From the NCBI RefSeq assembly GCF_024346455.1, contig NZ_JAGQCY010000016.1, positions 1 through 63,882 on the forward strand: a stretch of 63,882 nucleotides of DNA, written 5' to 3'. The notes below the pieces were generated by a model. The model had not been told where the DNA came from, did not search any database, and saw only the letters and a list, made by a program, of their open reading frames with translations. The DNA comes from Cyanobium sp. Aljojuca 7A6. GTDB lineage: Bacteria; Cyanobacteriota; Cyanobacteriia; PCC-6307; Cyanobiaceae. A program made the translations under genes and the position numbers. Positions 26,733 through 35,234 of the stretch are shown here, in pieces; the stretch's first letter is position 1, and each line of letters opens with the position of its first letter.

Positions 26733-26800
26733 GACCAGGGTGACAGGGCCGCTCTGGGCTCCATCCTGTGCCATGACGCCGACCTGCTGGCCCTGACCCG

Positions 26801-27034
26801 ATGACGCACTCCCCTCCCACGTTGGCTCCGGATGACTGGCGCCGCCTCAGGGATGCGCTCCGCTACCAGGGCCGCGACCTGCATCACCGCTCCTACGCGG
26901 TGACGTCCCGGCGCCGTGAACTGCTCTGGGAGGAGATGGATCGCTGCCTGGCGCTGGCCGATCGCATCGAGGCCCACCTGGAGCAGCTCAGCTCGGCCGC
27001 CGCCGGTCCGGAGGTCGAAACGACCGGCGACTGA
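26801..27034 (+). CDS. Small helical protein, unknown
   Basis: A 77-residue soluble, charged protein rich in Arg and Glu, with an extended helix from about 14 to 66 ([20 protein letters not shown], then [20 protein letters not shown]). It probably starts at ATG 26801, divergent from hisA. I recognise no family, but the codon pattern and amphipathic helix suggest a real gene. Confidence 0.6.
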   Translation: MTHSPPTLAPDDWRRLRDALRYQGRDLHHRSYAVTSRRRELLWEEMDRCLALADRIEAHLEQLSSAAAGPEVETTGD

Positions 27035-27123
27035 GAGGGGCAGCGGCAGCGTCCTGGCCCTGAACGACGTAACTTGCCCCCATCCGCGGGCGACGGCATT
27101 CGCCAGGCCTCCGTCTCTCCCCG

Positions 27124-27873
27124 ATGTCGCCGCTGCGGCCGCTTGCTGTTCTGCTGCTGATCGGCTGCTGCACCCCTGCCCTGGCCCAGCCGCTGGCACC
27201 TCCTCCGCTGGCGGCGCCAACGCCCCCGCCGCGCTCCCTGCTGGGCCCTGAGGGCCCGGATCCCCGCGACAGGCCACCCCCCCTGGCACCGCCGGGTTCG
27301 GTGATTGCACCGATCAACCGTCCCGATGCTCGCCTGGAGGCGGCCCTGCGGGCTCGCCTGTTCGCCGGCCCGGTGGCAGCCAGCCCGGCGGCGTCCGGCG
27401 ATCCCGATCAGACCGAGTGGGAGCAGGCCCGAGCCACGGCCCAGCGCCCCGTCTGTGCCGATGTGGGGCCGCTGCGCTACCTGCACAACCGGATCGATCT
27501 CGACGGCGACGGCCGGCTGGAGACCGTGGCGGTGGTGGTGGGCTCCTACGCCTGTGCCAGCGGCGGCTGCAGCCTGCTGGTGTTCCGTGACGTCGACGGC
27601 GTGCTGGAACTGGTGGCGGAGAGCGGCCTCTTCCAGTCGCCCCTGAAGGTGATCAGCAATCGCCACCGCGGCTGGCTGGATTTCACCCTGCCCGCCAGCC
27701 TGCATGGCGCCCCCGATGGGCTGAAGGAGCTGCGTTTCGATGGCCGCACCTACCGGCCGGTGCCGCTGCCCGGGACCGCGGGCACCAGCGCAGGCCCCCC
27801 GGGAACGGTGGTGCTGGAACTGCTGCCCCTGCCCTTCGAGCGCCTGGGCCTGCCGCTGCCCTGCGGCCCCTGA
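27124..27873 (+). CDS. Exported proline-rich protein, unknown
   Basis: This 249-residue protein has a signal peptide (hydrophobic 6-20, ALAQ at about 20-23), followed by a Pro/Ala-rich linker to about residue 60. The C-terminal domain is beta-rich with an EF-hand-like loop IDLDGDGRLE that may bind calcium, and a cysteine cluster YACASGGCSLLVF. Similar secreted proteins occur in cyanobacteria without known role. Confidence 0.72.
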   Translation: MSPLRPLAVLLLIGCCTPALAQPLAPPPLAAPTPPPRSLLGPEGPDPRDRPPPLAPPGSVIAPINRPDARLEAALRARLFAGPVAASPAASGDPDQTEWEQARATAQRPVCADVGPLRYLHNRIDLDGDGRLETVAVVVGSYACASGGCSLLVFRDVDGVLELVAESGLFQSPLKVISNRHRGWLDFTLPASLHGAPDGLKELRFDGRTYRPVPLPGTAGTSAGPPGTVVLELLPLPFERLGLPLPCGP

Positions 27874-27911
27874 TCCCGGCCTGCCGCTTGAATGGCGCTC
27901 ACCAACGCGGC

Positions 27912-28835
27912 ATGGCGATGAGGATCCTGGTGATGGGCGGTACCCGCTTCGTGGGTCGCCCCCTGGTCAGCCGACTTCTGGCCGCCGGCCACCAGCTCAG
28001 CCTGTTCACCCGCGGGCGCCAGCCCCTGCCGGAGGGAATTGAACATCTACAGGGCGACCGCAGCAGCGCCGAAGGTCTGGCGATGCTGCAGGGTCGGCCC
28101 TTCGATGTGATCGTCGACAGTTCCGGCCGCACCCTGGAGGACACCCGGCAGGTGATCGAGCGCACCGGCCCCCCCTCCCACCGGCTGGTGTACGTGAGCT
28201 CGGCCGGTGTGTACGCCGACAGCGAGCTCTGGCCCCTCGACGAGGAGTCCCCCACCGACCCTCAGAGCCGCCATGCCGGCAAGCTGGAAACAGAAGGCTG
28301 GCTGCGCCAGGAGGGTATCCCCTTCACCAGCTTCCGGCCCACCTACATCGTGGGTCCGGGCAACTACAACCCGGTGGAAAGCTGGTTCTTCGATCGCCTC
28401 ATGCACGGCCGGCCGGTGCCCCTCCCCGGTGACGGCAGCACCATCACCCAGCTGGGCCACGTGGGCGACCTGGCCGCCGCCATGGCCCGCTGCATTGAGG
28501 TGGAGGCCGCCGCTAACCGCATCTACAACTGCACCGGCTCCCAGGGCATCAGCTTCCGGGGCCTGGTGGCAGCCGCCGCCCGCGCCTGCGGCACCGATCC
28601 GGAGGCGGTGGAGATCCGCAGCTTTGACCCCGCCGGCCTCGACAAGAAGGCCCGAAAGGCGTTCCCGCTGCGCCTGGCCCACTTCCTCACTGACACCCAC
28701 CGCGTGCGGCGGGAGCTGGCCTGGGAGCCGGAGTACGACCTGGAGGCCACCCTCGCTGACAGCTACACCAATGACTACGCCCTGCGCCCCGCCGGAAGCC
28801 CTGATTTCAGCGCTGATGCGGCGCTGCTGGGCTGA
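27912..28835 (+). CDS. CSP41-like NAD-dependent epimerase/dehydratase
   Basis: This 307-residue short-chain dehydrogenase-type protein has a Rossmann GGTRFVGRPLV near the N-terminus. GGTRF.G with YVSSAGVYADS is typical of cyanobacterial homologues of the chloroplast stem-loop RNA-binding protein CSP41. FRPTYIVGPGNYNPVESWFFDR is also characteristic. The family in plastids binds and cleaves RNA rather than acting on sugars. ATG 27912 or 27918 places the glycine motif at the start. Confidence 0.85.
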   Translation: MAMRILVMGGTRFVGRPLVSRLLAAGHQLSLFTRGRQPLPEGIEHLQGDRSSAEGLAMLQGRPFDVIVDSSGRTLEDTRQVIERTGPPSHRLVYVSSAGVYADSELWPLDEESPTDPQSRHAGKLETEGWLRQEGIPFTSFRPTYIVGPGNYNPVESWFFDRLMHGRPVPLPGDGSTITQLGHVGDLAAAMARCIEVEAAANRIYNCTGSQGISFRGLVAAAARACGTDPEAVEIRSFDPAGLDKKARKAFPLRLAHFLTDTHRVRRELAWEPEYDLEATLADSYTNDYALRPAGSPDFSADAALLG

Positions 28836-29094
28836 GGGGTCAGGGGCTTCCAGAAGGGCCCAAACGGAACCCTGCCGCGGCACTGTTGCCGCTGTGTTGC
28901 GGTCGTGGAAGTGTGCCCATACAGTTCTGGTCAAATTCCTCCGATTGGCCCTTCGTCCAGCTCAGTTTTGATCGCCCCCTCCCGGGAGGGTTCTGCCGCT
29001 TGAGACTGGGCACTGGTCCATGGTCATACCGAGCAAGGGCAAGTTCTTAAATCGCTGTGGTATTCACTCAACCGGTTGAAGACGAGATCTTGTA

Positions 29095-29814
29095 ATGAGA
29101 CGACGATTGCCATTGGGAATGCGTCAGGAGATCCGACATCTCTGGCGCCTGTGGAATGATCGCCTGAACAAGATTACGTTTGAAAGGACCGATGGTGCCA
29201 TAGCACAGCAGCCGCCTTCCCTTGGCCTCACGCAGCCGATCATGCCGAGCGACTTCTTTGAAAACAAGATTGCCAACATCACCCGGGGGGCCGCTTTGCT
29301 GGATGGCGGGCTGATCGATAGCAACAGGAGCTGGTCCTTCTGGCACCGCATCCGCCGTCCTAATGCAGCCAATGGATTTCTTCCGGGGCGAAACATTGTC
29401 AAGGGCAAGCTCGTTGCCCTCAGTGGCGGTGGGCTTTGCCAGCTGTCTTCGATGGTCTACCACCTGGCCCTGCTGGGTGGATTAACCGTGCTGGAACGCC
29501 ATCCCCACAGCCTGGATATCTATGCGGAGGATGAACGCTTCACACCATTGGGCGCTGACGCCACGGTGGTGTGGGGATTCAAGGACTTACGACTTCACAA
29601 TCCCCACCCCTTTCGTGTCTCCTTTGGATTCAGAGTTGAGCAGGACAAATTGATTGGTGAACTCCGCTCTGATGCCAACCTGACGGCCCACCACGTCGAG
29701 TTTGTTCGTGTCAGTCTCGAAAGGCCATGGATTCAAGTCAATACGATGGTCAACCAATGCCTTCAAGTCTCCACGGTTTATGAACAGAAGCAGGGCTTGC
29801 AGGTCGTTACTTAG
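29095..29814 (+). CDS. VanW-family protein, low GC
   Basis: This 239-residue protein has the VanW core: LSGGGLCQLSSMVYHLALLGG, then ERHPHS and LGADATVVWGFKDLRLHN. VanW proteins are of unknown biochemical role; some lie in glycopeptide-resistance clusters and others are surface proteins. There is no signal peptide in this version. Base composition of the gene and the about 230 bases before it is clearly lower in GC than everything around, so it is a likely horizontal acquisition. A 10-bp palindrome CAACCGGTTG lies just upstream (near 29070). Confidence 0.85.
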   Translation: MRRRLPLGMRQEIRHLWRLWNDRLNKITFERTDGAIAQQPPSLGLTQPIMPSDFFENKIANITRGAALLDGGLIDSNRSWSFWHRIRRPNAANGFLPGRNIVKGKLVALSGGGLCQLSSMVYHLALLGGLTVLERHPHSLDIYAEDERFTPLGADATVVWGFKDLRLHNPHPFRVSFGFRVEQDKLIGELRSDANLTAHHVEFVRVSLERPWIQVNTMVNQCLQVSTVYEQKQGLQVVT

Positions 29815-29864
29815 CCACAGGCCTTTTCGCTCACTTCTGTCATCCTGGGCGACGTGGCCCGGTT

Positions 29865-30359
29865 TCACCCCCTCGCCTCAGCCCGCAGGTACCCCAGGGC
29901 CGAGCTGAGCGCCAGCAGCAGCGACGGCCAGAACAGCCACCAGCCGGCGCCATGGAGCAGGCGCACCAGCGGCGCGCCCTGGCCCAGGCCCCAGGCCGGA
30001 GGCCAGAGCAGCAGCAGCAGGGAGAGGAACTGCAGGATCGTCTTGGCCTTGCCCCCCAGCGAGGCGGGGCCGCCGCTGCCCTGGCCGGCCCGCCAGCCGG
30101 AGATCAGCAGCTCCCGGGCCAGCAGCAGCCACACCGCCCACAGGGGCAGACCGCCCGTGTGGGCCAGCCACAGCAGCGGGGCGCTGATCAGGATCTTGTC
30201 GGTGAGGGGATCGAGCCGTGCTCCCCACACCGACCCACCGCCGGCCCGGCGGGCCAGGGCACCGTCGGCCCAGTCGCTGAGGCCGCCCAGCAGCAGCAGC
30301 ACCCAGGCCAGCGCGGGCCGGCCGCCGGCCAGGGCCAGCAGCAGCGGCAACCCCAGCAC
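29865..30359 (-). CDS. pgsA: CDP-diacylglycerol-glycerol-3-P phosphatidyltransferase (PgsA-like), start uncertain
   Basis: This CDP-alcohol phosphatidyltransferase makes phosphatidylglycerol phosphate, the precursor of PG needed in thylakoids. The signature DWADGALAR...GARLDPLTDK is intact, with four to five membrane helices. GTG 30359 gives 164 residues but cuts off in-frame sequence LRRLADLLTLARA that looks like the true N-terminus. No ATG, GTG or TTG lies upstream before the stop at 30431-30429, so either CTG is used or there is an upstream frame error. Confidence 0.82.
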   Translation of the reverse strand: MLGLPLLLALAGGRPALAWVLLLLGGLSDWADGALARRAGGGSVWGARLDPLTDKILISAPLLWLAHTGGLPLWAVWLLLARELLISGWRAGQGSGGPASLGGKAKTILQFLSLLLLLWPPAWGLGQGAPLVRLLHGAGWWLFWPSLLLALSSALGYLRAEARG

Positions 30360-30445
30360 GGCCCGGGCAAGCGTCAGCAGGTCGGCGAGGCGTCGCAGGG
30401 CAGGGTCCCGTTCACCAGCAGAATGCCATCACCGAGGAGATCCGC

Positions 30446-30913
30446 ATGGTCGTCGAGCGCAGCGTGGCCGAAGTGATGACCAGCCCCGTGCTGAGTGTCA
30501 CCACCACCACGCCCCTGCAGGAGGCCGTGCAGCTGATGAGCGACCACCACGTCAGCGGCCTGCCGGTGCTCGATGAGCTCGGGGCCCTGGTGGGGGAACT
30601 CAGCGAGCAGGACCTGATGGTGCGCGAAAGCGGCTTCGATGCCGGGCCCTACATGATGCTGCTCGATGCCGTCATCTACCTGCGTAACCCGCTCGACTGG
30701 GACAAGCAGGTGCACCAGGTGCTTGGCAGCACGGTGGGCGACGTGATGGGCTCCCAGCCCCATAGCTGCCCCGCCGGCACCCCTCTGCCCCAGGCCGCCC
30801 GTCTGCTGCACGACCGGGGCACCCAGCGCCTGTTCGTGCTCGACGAGCAGGAGGCCCTGGTGGGGGTGCTCACCCGCGGCGACGTGGTGCGGGCGCTGGC
30901 CGCCGAAAGCTGA
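30446..30913 (+). CDS. Two-CBS-domain protein
   Basis: This 155-residue protein consists of two CBS motifs: VAEVMTSPVLSVTTTTPLQEAVQLM at the start and VGDVMGSQPHSCPAGTPL near residue 95. The pair forms a Bateman module that binds adenine nucleotides and usually regulates partners. A GAGGAGA ribosome site precedes ATG 30446. Its last 44 bases overlap the 3' end of pdeM on the other strand. Confidence 0.88.
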   Translation: MVVERSVAEVMTSPVLSVTTTTPLQEAVQLMSDHHVSGLPVLDELGALVGELSEQDLMVRESGFDAGPYMMLLDAVIYLRNPLDWDKQVHQVLGSTVGDVMGSQPHSCPAGTPLPQAARLLHDRGTQRLFVLDEQEALVGVLTRGDVVRALAAES

Positions 30914-31574
30914 GGCCACTCCGTCGGGGGGTGGGGCCCCAGGGCACCACCGTGCCGTCGGCCACCAGCCAGAGCACCTCGCCCTCCGGGCAGGGATGGC
31001 CGCCGGTGAGCTGGCCGAAGGCCGGCAGGACCAACTGCTCGGCGCGCGGGTCGTAGGCGAAGCAGGGAAGACGCAGCCGGTCGGCGCCGCCACCGATCAG
31101 GGCGACCGGGTGGCGATGGCCGCAGAGATTCAGGTGGCCGGCCCTGGGCTCGGGGGCGTGGCTCAACCAGAGGGGGCCCAGGGCCAGCGAAGGCTCCTGC
31201 GCCAGCCCCTCGAGCCAGCACCCCCGCTCGTGGTTGCCGCCGATCAGCCGCAGGGTGCAGCCGAGCAGGTCGGGCAGGGCCTGAAGCTTCTGGCGCAGGT
31301 CCGCCGTCAGCCCCAGCCGGCTGTGAATCAGATCACCCAGCACCAGCACCTGGGCGGGGCGATGGCTGTGGGCCAGCGCCAGCAGGGCGTTGAAGGTGGC
31401 CCCATCGCCGTCGCTGGGGAGCGGGATGCCCTGGCTCTGGAAGCTCTCCGCCTTGCCCAGGTGCAGGTCCGCCACCAGCAGCAGCCCCTGCTGCGGCTCC
31501 CAGACGGCCCGCTCCGCCAGCAGCTGAAGACGGTGCCCCCGCCAGAGAAATTCGGCCGAACCCGACACGTCCAT
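30870..31574 (-). CDS. pdeM: PdeM-type metallophosphoesterase
   Basis: This 234-residue calcineurin-like phosphoesterase has VADLHLGKAE (Asp-x-His), VLGDLIHS (GD-xxH), IGGNHERG (GNHE) and LCGHRHP (GHxH). The pattern LLLVADLHLGK..SF...G matches the ligase-associated DNA-damage-response nuclease PdeM. No partner ligase or helicase gene is adjacent here. ATG 31574 is preferred over an in-frame start at 31691 because the family begins near it. Confidence 0.82.
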   Translation of the reverse strand: MDVSGSAEFLWRGHRLQLLAERAVWEPQQGLLLVADLHLGKAESFQSQGIPLPSDGDGATFNALLALAHSHRPAQVLVLGDLIHSRLGLTADLRQKLQALPDLLGCTLRLIGGNHERGCWLEGLAQEPSLALGPLWLSHAPEPRAGHLNLCGHRHPVALIGGGADRLRLPCFAYDPRAEQLVLPAFGQLTGGHPCPEGEVLWLVADGTVVPWGPTPRRSGLSFRRPAPAPRRRG

Positions 31575-31662
31575 GGTGAATCCGTCAACGTGCCGATGGG
31601 GGCGGGCCAGGGGAGATCCCCCCATCGTCTCCAACGACAATCGACCCAGCGCGAGGTCCCCG

Positions 31663-33795
31663 ATGACGTCAAGCCAGCCGGATGCCAGCACCGACCCGAG
31701 GGCCTGCCTGCTGCGGCTGGCGCCCTACCTGCTGGGCCGGACCCGCCGCGGGGTCGTCGGCAGCAGCCGCTATGCCCAGAAACTGCGGGACGCCATCCGC
31801 GCCGCCTCCGCCGACACCAGCCGCCAGGCCGTGCTGATCAGCGGCGAGCCCGGCCTGGAAAAGGACAACCTCGCCTCCCTGATCCACTTCGGCTCGTCGG
31901 CCCGCAAGCAGCTTCTGGTGCGCATCAACTGCGCCCTGCTCCGCCCTGACGGCGCCGAGCTGTTCGCGGCCCCCGCCGGTGGCGTCGCCCTGATCGACTG
32001 CATCGGCGCCGGCGGGCTGCTGCTGGATCAGATCGACCGCGCCGCCCCGGCGTTGCGACCCGCCCTGCTGGAGCTGGCCCGCAGCGGCCGCTGGCGCTCG
32101 CCGGAGGCTGACCACGCCGACCACGTCTTCGCCGGGCGGGTGTTCCTCACCGCCGAGGCGAGCGCCCCCGATTTCGACGCCCTCTGCTGCCACATCCGCG
32201 TGCCACCGCTGCGGGTGCGGCGCCAGGACCTGGGCGAATGGCTGCGCTACGGCGTGCGCCAGAAGGCCCTCAGCCTCGGCTGGAGCCAGCCGCCGGCCGT
32301 GGGGGAGGGGCTGGTGAAGCGCCTCCAGACCTACGACTTCCCGGGCAACGTGCGGGAGTTGCTGGAGCTGATCGAGCGGGCCCTGCGCCAGTGCAGCGGC
32401 GACCATCCGGAGGAGCTGCCGGAGGACGTGTTCTGGACCCTGCGGCGTCCCCAGCGGGCCCGCTTCGACCTCTGGCGCTGGAAACCCTGGCTGCGGGACG
32501 CCATGCGCTCACCCCTGCTCTGGAACACCCTGCTGTTCGGGGTGGTGAGCTGGGTGTTCGTGCTGGTGAACCTGTGGCTCTGGTGGGGACCCCAGGACCG
32601 CGGCCACAACGGCGGCCTGAATCTCTTCTGGGCCTGGTGGTGGCCGCTGATCCTGCTGGGCTACCCCCTGGTGGGCCGCCTGTGGTGCTCCTTCTGCCCG
32701 TTCATGGTCTGGGGGGAGATCAGCCAGAGACTGGCGAAGTGTCTGGGCTGGCGGCCGGCCCGCTGGCCGCGGGGCGACAGCGACCGCTGGGCGGCGCCCC
32801 TGCTGGCGGCAGGCTTCGCGGCGATCCTCCTGTGGGAGGAACTGGGCGACCTGCGCAACAGTGCCCGCCAGAGCAGCGCCCTGCTGCTGCTGATCACCGC
32901 CGGGGCCGTGGTCGGCTCGCTGCGCTTCGAGAAGCGCTTCTGGTGCCGCCACCTCTGCCCGGTGGGCGGCATGAACGGCCTGTTCGCCAAGCTGGCCATC
33001 AGCGAACTGCGGGCCGAAGCGGGCACCTGCAGCGGCAGCTGCAGCAGCTACGCCTGCTTCAAGGGGGGGCCGGCGGAAGGGGAGGGCCTGGCCACCGCCG
33101 GTTGCCCCCTCGGCACCCATCCGGCCCACCTGGCCGACAACCGCAACTGCGTGCTCTGCCTCTCCTGCGCCCAGGCCTGCCCGCACCGGTCGGTGCAGCT
33201 GCGCCTGCGCCCCCCCGCCGCCGACCTGCAGCGCGACATGGCCCCGCCCGCCGGTGAGGCGGGGCTGATCCTGGTGCTGGCCGGCGGGATCTGCCTGCGG
33301 CACTGGGAACGGCTGCTGGGCTGGCTGCCCCTGGCGCCGGAGCTCCTGGAGCAGGGACCCCTGCTGGGCCGCCTGGCCTTCGCCGTCCTGGCGCTGGCCC
33401 TGCCGGCGGGGCTGTGGCTGCTGCTGCGGCCCCTGCTGGGGTGGCTGCGCCCCGCCAGCTCGAGCTGGCTGCTGCTCTACGCGCTGCTGCCGCTGCTGTG
33501 GGGGCTGCTGCTGGCCCAGCATCTGCCGATGGGGATGGCGGAGGGGGGCCGGCTGCTGCCGGTGAGCACCGAAACCCTCTGGCCGACCCTGGCTGCCCGG
33601 CTGCCCGCCTGGAGCGCCGATGGCCATGTGATCGCCTTCTGCCAGAGCCTGGCGGTGCTGGTGGGGGTGGGCGGATCCCTGCTGCTGCTGCGGCGCCTGC
33701 TGCAGCTGGCCTTCTGGAGTGGTCCCTCCCTCGCCCTGTCGGGCCTGGTGATCGCCCTGGGAAGCGGGGGGCGCTGGCTGGTGGCAGGGGGCTGA
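31663..33795 (+). CDS. Degenerate AAA+ (sigma-54-activator-like) domain fused to NapH/NosR-like Fe-S membrane protein
   Basis: This 710-residue protein begins with an enhancer-binding-type AAA+ core (about 30-260): ISGEPGLEKDNLA as altered Walker A, VRINCALLRPDGAELF, LLLDQIDRA as altered Walker B, and FPGNVRELLELIERAL. The GAFTGA loop that contacts sigma-54 is missing. Membrane helices follow, with a polyferredoxin-like array: Cys342-x2-Cys345-Pro, Cys428-x3-Cys432-Pro, Cys456/460/465/481, and Cys496-x2-Cys499-x2-Cys502-x3-Cys506-Pro. The C-terminus adds about five more helices. It may couple nucleotide binding to electron transfer across a membrane; substrate unknown. Confidence 0.82.
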   Translation: MTSSQPDASTDPRACLLRLAPYLLGRTRRGVVGSSRYAQKLRDAIRAASADTSRQAVLISGEPGLEKDNLASLIHFGSSARKQLLVRINCALLRPDGAELFAAPAGGVALIDCIGAGGLLLDQIDRAAPALRPALLELARSGRWRSPEADHADHVFAGRVFLTAEASAPDFDALCCHIRVPPLRVRRQDLGEWLRYGVRQKALSLGWSQPPAVGEGLVKRLQTYDFPGNVRELLELIERALRQCSGDHPEELPEDVFWTLRRPQRARFDLWRWKPWLRDAMRSPLLWNTLLFGVVSWVFVLVNLWLWWGPQDRGHNGGLNLFWAWWWPLILLGYPLVGRLWCSFCPFMVWGEISQRLAKCLGWRPARWPRGDSDRWAAPLLAAGFAAILLWEELGDLRNSARQSSALLLLITAGAVVGSLRFEKRFWCRHLCPVGGMNGLFAKLAISELRAEAGTCSGSCSSYACFKGGPAEGEGLATAGCPLGTHPAHLADNRNCVLCLSCAQACPHRSVQLRLRPPAADLQRDMAPPAGEAGLILVLAGGICLRHWERLLGWLPLAPELLEQGPLLGRLAFAVLALALPAGLWLLLRPLLGWLRPASSSWLLLYALLPLLWGLLLAQHLPMGMAEGGRLLPVSTETLWPTLAARLPAWSADGHVIAFCQSLAVLVGVGGSLLLLRRLLQLAFWSGPSLALSGLVIALGSGGRWLVAGG

Positions 33796-33822
33796 CGCCC
33801 GCAGAGCCGCGACAGTACCGCG

Positions 33823-34275
33823 CTAGGGATTCCGTTTGACAAGGGGCTCAAGGCCCATCTGGCTGCGGCGCACCGCGGCTCCCGGCGCTGGCCCCCGCCA
33901 GCAGCCATCGGTGATGGCGGGCACATAACGCACCTGGTGCGGTCGGCCCAGGTACACCCAGGCGTGGCGGCCATCGGCCAAAGGCAACCGCCGACGGTCG
34001 TAGAGGCGCGGATAACCCTCGAGGCGATCGAGCCGGGCCAGGCCTCCGGCCTCCACGGCATACACCTCACCCCGCACCGAACCCTCTCCAGGCACGGCCA
34101 TCGGAAAGGGGCCCAGGTCGTGGAGCACCACATCCGGCAGAACCGCCTCCCCCAGGAAGCTCGCACCGCTGAGCCAGTGGTGGTTGCCGTGGCCGCGCTT
34201 GAGCGTGCCGTAGACAAAGACCAGGGCGGGATGGCTTTGCACGGCTAGGGCCAGGGCAGCGGGGCCTGTGGTCAT
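33823..34275 (-). CDS. Gamma-glutamylcyclotransferase-like (AIG2/GGACT) protein
   Basis: This 150-residue protein begins VFVYGTLKRGHGNHHWL, the nucleotide-like loop of gamma-glutamylcyclotransferases, with VRGEVYAVE and LDRLEGYPRLYDR containing the conserved catalytic-region Glu. The family releases 5-oxoproline from gamma-glutamyl compounds. ATG 34275 is chosen as giving the family length; an upstream in-frame start exists at 34308. Confidence 0.85.
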   Translation of the reverse strand: MTTGPAALALAVQSHPALVFVYGTLKRGHGNHHWLSGASFLGEAVLPDVVLHDLGPFPMAVPGEGSVRGEVYAVEAGGLARLDRLEGYPRLYDRRRLPLADGRHAWVYLGRPHQVRYVPAITDGCWRGPAPGAAVRRSQMGLEPLVKRNP

Positions 34276-34301
34276 AATGCGTCGAAATGCCCTCCGATTC
34301 C

Positions 34302-34385
34302 ATGACAATCGCCCTGCTTGCGGCGCTGCTGGGTTCGCTGGTCTTGATGGGCTGGATCGTCAAGCGGCTCGAAAAGGCCTCCTGA
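34302..34385 (+). CDS. 27-residue single-helix membrane peptide candidate
   Basis: ATG 34302 opens a 27-codon frame for a peptide with MTIALLAALLGSLVLMGWI and a basic/acidic tail VKRLEKAS. It is almost entirely one transmembrane helix, like small subunits of photosynthetic complexes, but matches none that I recall. An in-frame ATG at 34287 would add five residues. It sits between two minus-strand genes, with its stop 2 bases before the end of the PhzF gene. Confidence 0.5.
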   Translation: MTIALLAALLGSLVLMGWIVKRLEKAS

Positions 34386-34386
34386 T

Positions 34387-35220
34387 TCAGGCCTCCAGGG
34401 GGCGCACCTGGCCCGCCACCCGGATTGAGCCCCCCGGCTGCGCCGGAATCTCAGCGAGCAGCCGGGAGCGGCAACCCATGTCCTCCCCCTGCACCACAGC
34501 GATCCTGCCGCCATGGAGCCAGCCGAGGCTCTGCAGGTAGCCGGCCAGCGCCGCGGTGGCCGAACCGGTGGCCGGATCCTCGTAGACGCCTCCGATGGCG
34601 AAGGCATTACGGCTATGGAACGACTGGGGCCCTTCCGCCCAGACCACCAGGAGCGTCAGCAGCCCCGCCGCCTGCATCAGACGGGCCCCGTCCTGCATCG
34701 CATAACGCATGGCCGCCAGGTCCTCGCGGCGGCGCAGGGCCAGCAGCAGATGGTCGGCACCGCCGTGGACGATGGCCGGAGGCAGGGAGGGATCCAGGTC
34801 CTGGGGGCCGTAGCCGAACAGCTCCAGGCCGGCCGTGAGCAGCTCCGGCGCCACGGGGCGCTGCTGGGTGGGGGGCGACTGCAGGGCGGCACTCCAGCGC
34901 TGCCCCTGCCGCCGGCCCTCCACGCTGATCTCGGCCCCGTTGAGCACCAGGGGGAACACCCCATCGCCGCAGTGTTCGGCCAAGGCAGCCCCGAGGGCGA
35001 CGGTGGCGTGGCCGCAGAAGGGCACCTCGGCGGCCGGGGAGAAGTAGCGCACCCGCCAGCCGTTTCCCTGGGGAGCGGCGAAAGCCGTTTCCGAATCGCC
35101 CACCTCGGCGGCGATCCGCTGCATCTGGGCGGCGTCAGGCAACTGCTCGCCGATGAAGACGCCGGCGGGATTGCCGCCCTGATCGCCATCGCAGAAGGCC
35201 GCCAGGCGCCGCAGAGTCAT
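34387..35220 (-). CDS. PhzF-family isomerase/epimerase-like protein
   Basis: This 277-residue protein has two related halves typical of the diaminopimelate-epimerase-like PhzF fold. GNPAGVF, DSETAFAAP with the catalytic Glu, and EVPFCGHATVALG are present. The end has VYEDPATGSATAALAGYL. No phenazine genes are nearby, so it is a general PhzF-like enzyme with unknown substrate. Confidence 0.9.
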   Translation of the reverse strand: MTLRRLAAFCDGDQGGNPAGVFIGEQLPDAAQMQRIAAEVGDSETAFAAPQGNGWRVRYFSPAAEVPFCGHATVALGAALAEHCGDGVFPLVLNGAEISVEGRRQGQRWSAALQSPPTQQRPVAPELLTAGLELFGYGPQDLDPSLPPAIVHGGADHLLLALRRREDLAAMRYAMQDGARLMQAAGLLTLLVVWAEGPQSFHSRNAFAIGGVYEDPATGSATAALAGYLQSLGWLHGGRIAVVQGEDMGCRSRLLAEIPAQPGGSIRVAGQVRPLEA

Positions 35221-35234
35221 GGCCGGTTCAGGGT

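Noticed and set aside
31663..33795. Sigma-54-dependent transcription activator
   Set aside because: No GAFTGA loop, altered Walker motifs, no DNA-binding helix-turn-helix at the C-terminus, and cyanobacteria lack sigma-54.
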